NCBI GenBank assembly: GCA_947625125.1
Contig: CANQNF010000006.1
Coordinates: forward strand, 48,490-112,489
Source: an uncultured Clostridia bacterium
GTDB lineage: Bacteria; Bacillota; Clostridia; Oscillospirales; Ruminococcaceae
DNA length: 64,000 nt
Direction: 5' to 3'
The notes under the pieces: generated by a model
Seen by the model: only the letters and a program-made list of their open reading frames with translations
Database searches by the model: none
Told to the model about the DNA's origin: nothing
Translations under genes and position numbers: made by a program
In this document: positions 1 through 7,704 of the stretch, piece after piece
How the letters are laid out: the number at the start of each line of letters is the position of its first letter
How positions within the stretch are numbered: the stretch's first letter is position 1

Positions 1-932
1 CCGATGAGTATTATTATGAAGCATGCCGCGGCCGGGCGCTCAAGGATGTAAAGTCCTGCGGACAGCGCCGCCATCACAAAAAGCGATATATAAAATCCCG
101 AAGCGCTCATACGGCAGACAGTCTCGTATACCGTCCTGTCAAGCCCCGGCAGAAGCTCTCCGACGTGGGCGCAAAGCCCCGTCCTCGGGACAAAAGCCGA
201 GATCTTTCTTTCCTCGGGAAGCCCGTTTATAAGGGCTATGCCCCTTGACATTTCGGTGAGGCCGGATATTAAAACATAGGCTTCGGCGGCGGTGATGACA
301 ATAAGCCAGACGGCGTTTGCCCACGGGAACGCCTCGTATTCGGTGGCGGACAGCCTTACCCGCTCAAAGACAAGCCCGAAGAGGGAAGCGCGTGCGAAGC
401 CGAATATAAAAATCGGCAGACCGTCGGCGGCCTTTTTAAGGGAGGCCCGCCTTGTATCTAAGTATTTCCTGCTCTGGGCGTAGCTCAAAACCGGAGCCGA
501 GAGCATCCCCTCAAAGGATATTAAATAAACCGCCAATTTCAGCCAGTTGGTCTCGGGAGAAAGCCCTCCCGAAACCTCGCTCAAATATCTTAACGCTCTG
601 AGCGCAAAGAGGATGAATCCCACCGAAATAAGGGAGGATACAAGCGCGCCGCCGTTCGGCAAAAGCGCCGTCATCACGGCCGCCGAAATAACGGCGATAA
701 GAGAACCAAGCTGCTCAAAATATTTAAATTTGGGAATAAGCCTGCCGCAGAGATATACCGCGAATATCGGGAGCACAATAAGAGCATAATAAATGCTGCG
801 GCCCCAAATCAAAAACAGAAGCGACCCTATAAGCGAGGCCGTGTTTTTAGACCAGTTCTCGCTCAGGCAGAAGACTGCTATGAAATATACCGGCAAAAAC
901 GCAAAGACAAATATAAGATCCGTGAATATCAT
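1..932 (-). CDS. MBOAT-family O-acyltransferase (AlgI-like), N-terminal part
   Basis: This is a membrane-bound O-acyltransferase-like protein, of the type that acetylates exopolysaccharide or wall polymers. The 310 visible codons run off the left edge, so the C-terminal half with the catalytic histidine is not seen. The start reads MIFTDLIFVFAFLPVY, matching the AlgI opening (F-x-F-L-P then Y), and is followed by repeated hydrophobic segments. Residues about 140-190 (SFEGMLSAPVLSYAQ, then a Lys/Arg-rich stretch and GLPIFIFGFARASLFG) align with the AlgI region that normally reads FFPQLIAGPI. That motif is clearly degenerate here. The start has a purine-rich GGAGGAAG ribosome site. It is divergent from htrA. 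Seen: topology and N-terminal motif. Inferred: function; the substrate is unknown. Confidence 0.7.
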   Translation of the reverse strand, partial: MIFTDLIFVFAFLPVYFIAVFCLSENWSKNTASLIGSLLFLIWGRSIYYALIVLPIFAVYLCGRLIPKFKYFEQLGSLIAVISAAVMTALLPNGGALVSSLISVGFILFALRALRYLSEVSGGLSPETNWLKLAVYLISFEGMLSAPVLSYAQSRKYLDTRRASLKKAADGLPIFIFGFARASLFGLVFERVRLSATEYEAFPWANAVWLIVITAAEAYVLISGLTEMSRGIALINGLPEERKISAFVPRTGLCAHVGELLPGLDRTVYETVCRMSASGFYISLFVMAALSAGLYILERPAAACFIIILI

Positions 933-1102
933 GCGGTCTTCCTCCCATCGGAAAATTCTGTTACCCGCGCCGGAAAATCCTCCCGGCCGGCTACAGTTTA
1001 TAATTATAACACATTATGAAAATTTAATCAAGTATTATCGGAGCTATTTCTTGGAAACATATAATTTAAGGCACAAGTAAATCGCCAAAAATTCCGCTTT
1101 CT

Positions 1103-1133
1103 TTCATACAGTTTTCACAGTGTTCGATATAAT
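1103..1133 (+). promoter_or_regulatory. putative htrA promoter
   Basis: A perfect TATAAT lies at 1128-1133, about 80 bases before the htrA start. The only -35-like hexamers (for example TTCATA at 1103) are poor or badly spaced, so this may be a weak or activator-dependent promoter. Confidence 0.35.
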
Positions 1134-1212
1134 ATTAGATAAAAGAAGCGGTACATAAATGATAAGCCGCCGAAAAAAGAAGCGGTCTTTGGGCCTGAGG
1201 GAGGTTTAAGGC

Positions 1213-2952
1213 ATGAACGAATTTGACGCCATGGACAGAGGATCCGATATAAACTCCGAAGAAGCGTCCGAGAATGCGCAGGATGTTGAAAACGCCGCGC
1301 AGGAAGAAAAGAATGACGAAGAAAATGTCGATAAAGAGCTTAAAAATGAAGAAATGACGGCCGAGCCGGAGGAGGCCGTGCAGGAAGAACCTGCCGTCGC
1401 TTCCGAAGAACCCGTTCAGGCGGCCGCTCCCGAAGAACCGAAACCGGCCGAGGAGGCAGCGCCCGTTCAGCCCGAGCCTCAGCCTCAGGACTATTCCCGG
1501 GCGGGGAGCTATACTGAAACGCCGAATCAGTTCCGGCCTCAGCAGCAGCCCTACTACCACCAGCCCTATCCGTCTCAGGGGTACTACCGCCCCCAGACCA
1601 ACGAGTACGTCTATGCGCCTCAGCCTCAGCCGCCGAAGAAAAAGAAAAACGTCGGCAAGGGTCTGCTCATAGCGCTCGGATGCGTACTTGCGGCGTTCGT
1701 CATCTCGCTCGCCTCCATCTCGGCGTTTCGGTACTTCACCTATGTGCCGGAGGATTCTCTACGCTCTAAGGTGCCGATCGAGGAGCACCAGTTCACAAAC
1801 AAGTCCGACGACGAGACTGTCATAGACGATGACGACGACGATGATGATAATGATAAAATAACGGCGGAAAAGGACGACGATGACGAGGACCTGCCGGAAA
1901 ACGTGAACGAGGAAATAGACAACGATATTTCCGAGGAAACGGAGGACGACTCTCACACTAAGCTCAGAGATTTTCCGTCCGTCGAACAGCTTGCCGCTCC
2001 CGACGACGCGATGAAGATACCCGATATTTATGACAAGGTCAGCCCGTCGGTGGTGGGAATTTCCGCTCCGGTACAGGGCGGGACCCAACTCGGCACGGGA
2101 TTTATCATCAGCGATGACGGGTATATAGTCACCAACGCCCACGTCATCGAGGGGTATAATTCGACGGTAAAGGTCGTCGACAGGGACCTCAACGAATACG
2201 ACGCCGAGGTCATAGGTTCCGATGAGCAGACCGATATAGCAGTCCTGAGGATCGACCCGTCCGACTTCGATATAACCCCCGTGGAACTCGGTATCTCAAG
2301 CGATTTAAGAATAGGAGAGCTTGCCATAGCCATCGGCAACCCCCTCGGGTTCGACCTGTACGGCACCATGACGACCGGAATTATTTCGGGACTCAACAGA
2401 ACTGTCACAATAGAGGACAACTCGATGACCCTTATGCAGACGAGCGCCGCCATCAACAGCGGCAACTCCGGCGGCCCGCTTATCGACGCGTACGGCAGGG
2501 TCATAGGCATTACGTCCGCAAAAATCGACTCTATGTACGGCGAAAGCCTCGGATTCGCGATACCGATAGACGAAGCCATGCCGATAGTCAGAAACCTCAT
2601 CGAATACGGCTACGTTTTAGGCAGACCGAGCCTCGGCATTACGGGAATGGATATTACGAGAATGATTTCGCTGTTCTATAACATTCCCGAGGGAATCCAG
2701 GTCACCTACGTCGACGAGGGTTCGGGGGCATATGACGCCGGTATCATCGCCGGAGATATCATCATCGGCATCGAGGGCGAGACCGTAGAGAGCATGTCGG
2801 AGCTGAACGAAGTCAAGAAGCGCTTCTCCGTCGGCGACACGGTAACGCTGACGATATACCGCCCCGAAAGAAGCGAATGGGGCAACTCTCAGGGCCGCAG
2901 CTTCGACGTCGAGGTAGTCCTTACCGAAGCGTCGCCCGCGCCCCAGGGATAA
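1213..2952 (+). CDS. htrA: HtrA/DegP-like membrane-anchored serine protease with PDZ domain
   Basis: Envelope quality-control protease of the S1C family. Residues 1-144 form an acidic Pro/Gln/Glu-rich cytoplasmic tail ending in a Lys cluster. One membrane segment follows at about 148-174, then an extracellular Asp/Glu-rich spacer (about 198-250, with a run of eight Asp at 205-212). The protease domain covers about 265-460: His310 in TNAHV, Asp341 in TDIAVL and Ser419 in GNSGGP form the triad. A C-terminal PDZ domain covers about 470-575 (GAYDAGIIAGDIIIGI). At 579 residues it is longer than typical Firmicutes HtrA (about 400-450) because of the N-terminal tail and acidic spacer. The ATG has a GGGAGG site upstream. 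Monocistronic; inverted repeats follow. Confidence 0.93.
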   Translation: MNEFDAMDRGSDINSEEASENAQDVENAAQEEKNDEENVDKELKNEEMTAEPEEAVQEEPAVASEEPVQAAAPEEPKPAEEAAPVQPEPQPQDYSRAGSYTETPNQFRPQQQPYYHQPYPSQGYYRPQTNEYVYAPQPQPPKKKKNVGKGLLIALGCVLAAFVISLASISAFRYFTYVPEDSLRSKVPIEEHQFTNKSDDETVIDDDDDDDDNDKITAEKDDDDEDLPENVNEEIDNDISEETEDDSHTKLRDFPSVEQLAAPDDAMKIPDIYDKVSPSVVGISAPVQGGTQLGTGFIISDDGYIVTNAHVIEGYNSTVKVVDRDLNEYDAEVIGSDEQTDIAVLRIDPSDFDITPVELGISSDLRIGELAIAIGNPLGFDLYGTMTTGIISGLNRTVTIEDNSMTLMQTSAAINSGNSGGPLIDAYGRVIGITSAKIDSMYGESLGFAIPIDEAMPIVRNLIEYGYVLGRPSLGITGMDITRMISLFYNIPEGIQVTYVDEGSGAYDAGIIAGDIIIGIEGETVESMSELNEVKKRFSVGDTVTLTIYRPERSEWGNSQGRSFDVEVVLTEASPAPQG

Positions 2953-2998
2953 TAAATTTGCCATCTTCATTGCTTTTTCATATTTTTCCCTTTCTTAG

Positions 2999-3027
2999 GC
3001 TCCCGGGGTCAAGCCGGCTCCGGGAGC
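2999..3027. terminator. hairpin downstream of htrA
   Basis: GCTCCCGG (2999-3006) pairs with CCGGGAGC (3020-3027). A smaller CCCC/GGGG hairpin around TTTTTAA follows directly. There is no clear T-run. Confidence 0.4.
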
Positions 3028-3109
3028 GACAAACCCCTTTTTAAGGGGCTGAAACAGCCCTCTTCCAGCATTTTTTAGTGCGCTGTTTTCATTTTTTCCC
3101 TCTCGGAAG

Positions 3110-3137
3110 ACAGCCGGTCGCAAGGCCGGCTGTTTTC
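3110..3137 (+). terminator. rho-independent terminator
   Basis: ACAGCCGG (3110-3117) and CCGGCTGT (3126-3133) form an 8-bp stem with an 8-base loop followed by TTTT. It is plausible as the htrA terminator, although it lies about 160 bases after the stop. Confidence 0.55.
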
Positions 3138-3164
3138 CTGTCTTGGGGGAGGAGAAAAGGGGGT

Positions 3165-3370
3165 GGGGGCGGCAGAAGTCGCGAGCGAGGGGCGGGAGGG
3201 CCTCGTTTAATAAATTACACACGCGCTTTAAATCGCTAAACCCGTTCTCAATACCCTTATGCTCGATTCTATTTCGGCATAGCTGCGCTTTAAATCGCTA
3301 AATCAATCTTCTACAATTCGACTTCCCAACTTCTCATATGTACTCATGCACTTTAAAGTACTAAAGCCGC
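3165..3370 (-). repeat. dispersed TTTAAA-palindrome repeat, copy 1
   Basis: Read on the minus strand, this block has three cores of the form TTTAGCGATTTAAAGCG (near 3230, 3290 and 3350). It then runs into a stretch resembling TTTATTAAAC...CCCCTCGCTCGCGAC...CTGCCG. The same order of elements occurs twice near 48.8-49.25 kb on the plus strand. No coding signal was seen. The rest of the gap (3371-3638) holds nothing recognisable. Confidence 0.6.
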
Positions 3371-3638
3371 ACTACCACCCGTGCCGTCCGAACCGGCTGC
3401 ATTTCAGAATAAAACCGGAGCGGAAAGCAATGTAATGCCATATCATGCAAAAAATTCATAAAGTAAGCGATGGTCGCTTCCCTTGCACCACCTCAAAAAG
3501 TTTCCCGAGGCATGCCCTCCCCGCCCACAATTACGCAAAAAACGTAGGGGAAGCAGTTAGTGCTGCAAAACACCATGCAAAAAAATAATATAGGTAAATT
3601 TGTTTCCCTCACACCCTCAAAAAATTTTTCATCCCCTC

Positions 3639-3667
3639 TTGACAGCGCCTGAAAAATGTGCTATACT
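3639..3667 (+). promoter_or_regulatory. sigma-A promoter of sdpR-like gene
   Basis: A consensus TTGACA at 3639-3644 and TATACT at 3662-3667 are separated by exactly 17 bases, about 50 bases upstream of the repressor start. Confidence 0.8.
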
Positions 3668-3669
3668 TC

Positions 3670-3696
3670 AATTAACACTTAAGTTAAATGTTAATT
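3670..3696 (+). promoter_or_regulatory. ArsR/SdpR-type operator
   Basis: AATTAACA (3670-3677) and TGTTAATT (3689-3696) form a perfect inverted repeat with an 11-base spacer that contains CTTAAG. It begins three bases after the -10 box, so bound repressor would cover the transcription start. This is as expected for the autorepression known for SdpR. Confidence 0.65.
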
Positions 3697-3717
3697 ATCA
3701 CGAAAAGAGGCGGTTCA

Positions 3718-3987
3718 ATGTCGCTGCAATCGACTCTGCGGGCGCTCGCCGACCCGACGAGGCGGAAAATACTGGAAATTTTAAAGGGCGGTTCGATGTC
3801 GGCCGGGGAGATCTCGGAGCGCTTCGAGATGACGGCGGCGGCGGTCTCGCGCCACCTCTCGGTCCTCAAAGACGCGGGCCTGATACGCGACCGGCGGGAC
3901 GGAAAGTTCATTTTTTACGAGCTCAACGCCTCGGTTCTGGAAGAAATTATGCTATGGATATCGAATTTAAAGGACCCCGGGGAGTAA
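3718..3987 (+). CDS. sdpR: ArsR-family autorepressor (SdpR-like)
   Basis: This 89-residue winged-helix repressor strongly resembles Bacillus SdpR: ALADPTRRKILEILKGG, then MSAGEIS, AAAVSRHLSVLKDAGLI and a beta wing RRDGKFIFYELN. SdpR normally represses itself and the immunity/signalling protein SdpI. The start at 3718 is preferred because AGAGGCGG sits at the right distance. The in-frame ATG at 3688 lies inside the operator and has no ribosome site. In Bacillus the sdpI gene is directly adjacent; here the SdpI homologue lies about 1.45 kb downstream, beyond a tandem repeat array. Confidence 0.85.
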   Translation: MSLQSTLRALADPTRRKILEILKGGSMSAGEISERFEMTAAAVSRHLSVLKDAGLIRDRRDGKFIFYELNASVLEEIMLWISNLKDPGE

Positions 3988-4000
3988 ATTTTTGGCAGAA

Positions 4001-5385
4001 TTTGGCGGTTTCCGCCGGCTGTATAGTTTATTTTTGGCATTTTCTTCATGACCGGGCTGCCGTGAGGGTGGTAAAGAGGGCGCACGACCGGCTTTAAGAG
4101 AATCGCGGCAAGGAAAAATTAGGAGGTCTTGGGGAGAGCCCCGTGGCAAATTTGGCGATTTCCGCCGGTTGAATAGTTTATTTTGTGGCATTTTCTTCAT
4201 GACCGGGCTGCCGCAAGGGGGCTAAAGAGGGCGCGCAGCTGACCTTAAGCGAATCGTGACAAGGAAAAATTAGGAAGTCTTGGGGAGAACCCCATGCAAA
4301 TTTGGCGGTTTCCACCGGCTGAATTGTTTATTTTTGGCATTTTTTCACGACTGGGCTGCCGTGAGGGGGATAAAGAGGGCGCACGACTTGCCTTAAGCGA
4401 ATTGCGGTAAGGAAAAATTAGGAAGTTTTAGGGAGAGCCCTGTGCAAATTTGGCGGGTTCCGGACGGTTGCATGGTTCCTTTTGGGGCATTTTGCCAGAA
4501 TATGGCTGCCGATAGGGCAAAGAGGGCGCACGAATAGCCTGAAACGAATTGTGGCAAGGCAAAATTTTGGGGAGAGTCCCGTGACAAATTTGCGGTATTC
4601 GGACGGCTGTATGATTTATTTTTGGCATTTTCTTCATGACCGGGCTGCCATGAGGGGGGAAATAGGGTGCACGGATAGCCTTAAGAGAATTACGGTGAGG
4701 AAAAGTTTAGGAGATTTGAGGAGTAAGACCTACGAAAAATCTGAGGATTTCGTCCGGTTGTGCGGTTTATTTCTGGGGGCTTTCGTCATGGTCGGGGTAT
4801 CATGCGGAGGAAAAAGGCCGCATCAATGGGCACGCGATTTGGTCTAATAATCATGGCGAGGTCAAGACTAATGGGCTTTGGGGTGTATGCATTCCGGAAA
4901 GTCTGCGGATTTCGTCCGGTTGTGCGGTTTATTTTTGGGGGATTTCGTCAAGGTCGGGGGTATCGTGCGGAGGGAAAGGGTCGCACCAATCGGAGCGCGC
5001 CTTGCCCTAAAAATCATGGCGAGGTCAAGACTAATGGGCTTCGGGGTGTAAGCATTACGAAAAACCTGCGGATTTCGTCCGGTTGTGCGGTTTATTTTGG
5101 GGCTCTTTCTCAGGGTCGGGGGGGTCGTGCGGAGGGAAAGGGGCGCACAAATGGGAGCGAGCTTTGCTCTAAAAAGTCATGGCGAGGTCAAGACTAATGG
5201 GCTTCGGGGTGTAAGCATTCCGGAAAACCTGCGGCGTTCGTCCGGTTGTGCGGTTTATTTTGGGGGATTTTGTCAGGGGCGGGGGTATCGTGCGGAGGGA
5301 AAAGGTCGTACAAATGGGAGCGAGCTTTAGCCTGAAAGAATCTGTAGGTTCAGAATTTCAGAGGGGTTCGGGGAGAAATGATGAT
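4001..5385. repeat. tandem array of nine degenerate 140-163 bp units
   Basis: Unit starts are at about 4001, 4151, 4301, 4449, 4589, 4740, 4902, 5065 and 5228. The first five share a TTTGGCGGTTTCCGCCGG opening, and the last four share CGTCCGGTTGTGCGGTTTAT at the same relative position. Both sub-families continue with a TTTATTTTTGGxxTTT core, a CCGGGCTGCCG or GGTCGGGGG block and AAAGAGGGCGCAC or similar. The unit length drifts from 150 to 163 bp. Short open frames in the array shift frame between units and have no convincing ribosome sites, so I read it as non-coding. It begins directly after the sdpR-like stop and ends about 55 bases before sdpI. Confidence 0.85.
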
Positions 5386-5440
5386 ACAAAATGTAAAAAA
5401 ACATTTAATATTACAAATAGTATAGAAAAGAGGAGCGTTT

Positions 5441-6097
5441 ATGTTCAAAAAATATCTGAAATTGATAATTATTACCGGATTGATCACACTTCTGCCAATG
5501 GTTTTCGGGCTAATCGTCTGGAATAAATTGCCTGAGCAGATGCCGTCGCACTTCGGAATGTCGGGCGAGGCGGACGGCTATTCGTCGCGCACGTTCATGG
5601 TTTTCGGGCTGCCGCTTCTGATGCTTTGCGCGCACGTCTTTTGCGTCGTCGTCACGCTCGTCGACCCGAAGCGCAAAAATATCGGCAAAAAGCCGCTGGC
5701 GCTGCTGTTTTGGATCATCCCGGCGGTCACGCTCATTACGTCGGCGATGGTCTACTGCCACGCTTTCGGCAGAAAGTTCAACGTTTCGGTGGTAATGTTT
5801 GTATTTTTAGGCATTTTATACATGCTTCTCGGCAACTGGCTGCCAAAGGTCGGGCACAACTACAGCTTCGGGATCAGGACCCCCTGGACCCTAAACGACG
5901 AGGAAAACTGGCATGCCACCCACCGTTTGGGCGGGAAAACCTTTACCGCGGCGGGACAGCTGATGATAATTTTAGCGCTTTTATGCATTAAATTCAGGAC
6001 TGTGGCGCTCATCGCCATGATCGCCGTGACAGTCGTGAGCGTCTGCGTTCCGCTCGCGTATTCGTATGTTTATTATCTGAAGCATGGGAGGGAGTGA
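5441..6097 (+). CDS. sdpI: SdpI/YhfL-type immunity membrane protein
   Basis: This 218-residue polytopic protein of the SdpI family in Bacillus provides immunity to the SDP toxin and sequesters SdpR at the membrane. The N-terminal DUF1648 part shows LPEQMPSHFGMSGEADGY (residues about 31-48). The SdpI signature follows at about 130-165: GNWLPKVGHNYSFGIRTPWT, then NDEENWHATHRLGG. About six membrane segments are apparent. A GAGGAGC ribosome site precedes the ATG. No toxin gene (sdpC) is visible nearby, so this may be an orphan immunity or general sensing pair. Its linkage to the upstream ArsR gene supports the call despite the intervening repeats. Confidence 0.87.
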   Translation: MFKKYLKLIIITGLITLLPMVFGLIVWNKLPEQMPSHFGMSGEADGYSSRTFMVFGLPLLMLCAHVFCVVVTLVDPKRKNIGKKPLALLFWIIPAVTLITSAMVYCHAFGRKFNVSVVMFVFLGILYMLLGNWLPKVGHNYSFGIRTPWTLNDEENWHATHRLGGKTFTAAGQLMIILALLCIKFRTVALIAMIAVTVVSVCVPLAYSYVYYLKHGRE

Positions 6098-6288
6098 GGG
6101 GGAATGGCCGAAGCGGCCACATTAAGAAAACAGAGGTCAGAAATCAGACGTCAGAATTTCAAGGTATCGCCTATGGCGACGATTTTAAAAATAAAAATAA
6201 CGCGAGCGATTTAGACGCTCCCTGATGGGGAGAGATTAAAAGGTATTCCTCTCCCCCCCCATTTTAAAACCCCCGAAAGGAGCCTACT

Positions 6289-7089
6289 ATGTTCGGAATT
6301 CAAAGTATAGCCGCGATGGCGTTTATCGGAGCCGTCACGGCGGCAATGCCGGTGGCTGCGGCGATCATCTACAAAAAATTAAACAAGGACGCGCCGGTGC
6401 CGCCGGTCGTCGCAGGAGCGGTCGTTTTCGTGATTTTTGCGATGGGTCTTGAGCAGGCTCTGCACACTTTCATGCTGCCTCTTGTCACAAAAAACGATGT
6501 CATATATGTTTTGTACGGCGCTTTCGCAGCCGGAATTTTCGAGGAAACAGGCCGGTTTATCGCCTTTAAAACTGCCCTGAAAAAATATAAAAGCCCCAAA
6601 GCGGCGGTGATGTACGGTATCGGCCACGGCGGCTGCGAGGCGATCCTGATTTTAGGGGCGTCGATGATTTCGGGGATAGTTATCGCCGTGAGCGTCAACG
6701 CGATGGGGCTTGATAGGTTTGTGCAGATGTCCGTTCAGGGCAGGAGCGACCTCGAAAGCGCCGTTCGCGCGCAGATTTCCGCCTATGCTTCTATGACATT
6801 TTCAGGGGCAGCCGCACCGCTTTTCGAGCGCGCCGTTTCTATTATTTTCCACATCGCCATGTCCGTGCTCGTCTTCGAGTCGGCGCGGGTCGGCTCACGC
6901 TTGTGGCTCTTCCCGGCCTGCATTCTCGCTCACGCAGCCTTGGACATTCCCGCCGCGATGTACCAGCGCGGGCTCATCGGCCTCACCGCGGCCTACGCGG
7001 CAATGACGCTCCTGACCGTCGTGGCAGTTTTTGCGGCAGTCATGTCATACCGCAGGATGAGAAAGGCAGAGGAAGCAGGATGCTTTTAA
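6289..7089 (+). CDS. YhfC-family intramembrane glutamic protease
   Basis: This 266-residue integral membrane protein has seven to eight hydrophobic segments. The EETGR motif (residues about 86-90, in AAGIFEETGRFIAFK), GIGHGG (about 110-115) and HAALD near the C-terminus are the three conserved blocks of the YhfC family, a relative of CPBP/Abi membrane proteases. The ribosome site GAAAGGAGCC is well placed. It stands alone, converging on the next minus-strand gene with a shared terminator. In this family the substrate is generally unknown. Confidence 0.8.
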   Translation: MFGIQSIAAMAFIGAVTAAMPVAAAIIYKKLNKDAPVPPVVAGAVVFVIFAMGLEQALHTFMLPLVTKNDVIYVLYGAFAAGIFEETGRFIAFKTALKKYKSPKAAVMYGIGHGGCEAILILGASMISGIVIAVSVNAMGLDRFVQMSVQGRSDLESAVRAQISAYASMTFSGAAAPLFERAVSIIFHIAMSVLVFESARVGSRLWLFPACILAHAALDIPAAMYQRGLIGLTAAYAAMTLLTVVAVFAAVMSYRRMRKAEEAGCF

Positions 7090-7103
7090 GAAATGCCGAA
7101 AAT

Positions 7104-7137
7104 AAAAGCAGGTCCCCGTTTTCGGTTTCCTGCTTTT
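7104..7137. terminator. bidirectional terminator between convergent genes
   Basis: AAAAGCAGG (7104-7112) pairs with CCTGCTTTT (7129-7137). A-rich and T-rich flanks allow termination from both sides. It lies 15 bases after the YhfC gene and at the 3' end of the minus-strand hypothetical gene. Confidence 0.75.
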
Positions 7138-7141
7138 TATT

Positions 7142-7645
7142 TTACCCTTGCGCTTCAAATGCGAAAATATCTTCCGGCGACCAAACGTGCGCCTTTTCGC
7201 AGATATAACCGCGTAGCCATAGCGTTCCGCCTACATTTCTGAGATACAGTCCCTTGGGAAAATTATCGTCCTCCTCCAAAAATTCCGATAATACCGTGAC
7301 TGCGCCATCCGGGGCGCTATGCGTACCGCTCAGAACGCAGCTTTTGCTTTGTTCTTGGTCCGTATAGGCCAGCCGAAGAAACAGCCCGATATTCGGTTCG
7401 CACGGTCGAAGTCCTAACTTTTCTGCCCGAGAAAAAATATCTGAAAACACCGCTCCATATTCAAATCCCATCGAACGAAGCGAGCAAAGCTCCACAGTGA
7501 CCTGCGTTCGCGTTACGTCTGTCCGAAATCGCGGATGCTCCATATAGACTTTTGCATATTCGTTGACGCTTATATGATCGGCATGTAAAATATCCGATAC
7601 CCGATCTTTCGGGATAGGAAATATATTGCATTTTATTTCGGTCAT
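7142..7645 (-). CDS. hypothetical protein, 167 aa
   Basis: A soluble protein of unknown family with no signal peptide or membrane segment. It begins MTEIKCNIFPIPKDRVSDIL and has a mixed alpha/beta composition. Phrases such as GLYLRNVGGTLWLRGYICEK and EPNIGLFLRLAYTDQ suggest a beta-sandwich-like C-terminal half. It lacks catalytic motifs I can recognise. The ribosome site is weak. It is followed by the bidirectional terminator and is not obviously co-transcribed with the solute-binding gene upstream of it (60-base gap). Confidence 0.6.
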   Translation of the reverse strand: MTEIKCNIFPIPKDRVSDILHADHISVNEYAKVYMEHPRFRTDVTRTQVTVELCSLRSMGFEYGAVFSDIFSRAEKLGLRPCEPNIGLFLRLAYTDQEQSKSCVLSGTHSAPDGAVTVLSEFLEEDDNFPKGLYLRNVGGTLWLRGYICEKAHVWSPEDIFAFEAQG

Positions 7646-7704
7646 AATTAAGCAGCCTACGCCTCTCTTTAGCTGTAGATACGAGCATTTTATCCGCCGC
7701 TCAT

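Noticed and set aside
1135..1560. Minus-strand open frame rich in Arg/Phe/Gly opposite the htrA start
   Set aside because: It is the shadow of the acidic htrA N-terminus on the other strand, with no ribosome site.
4482..5526. Overlapping open frames in the tandem repeat array as protein genes
   Set aside because: The frames change from unit to unit, unit lengths are not multiples of three in the second sub-family, ribosome sites are absent, and the predicted peptides are low-quality translations of one repeated sequence.
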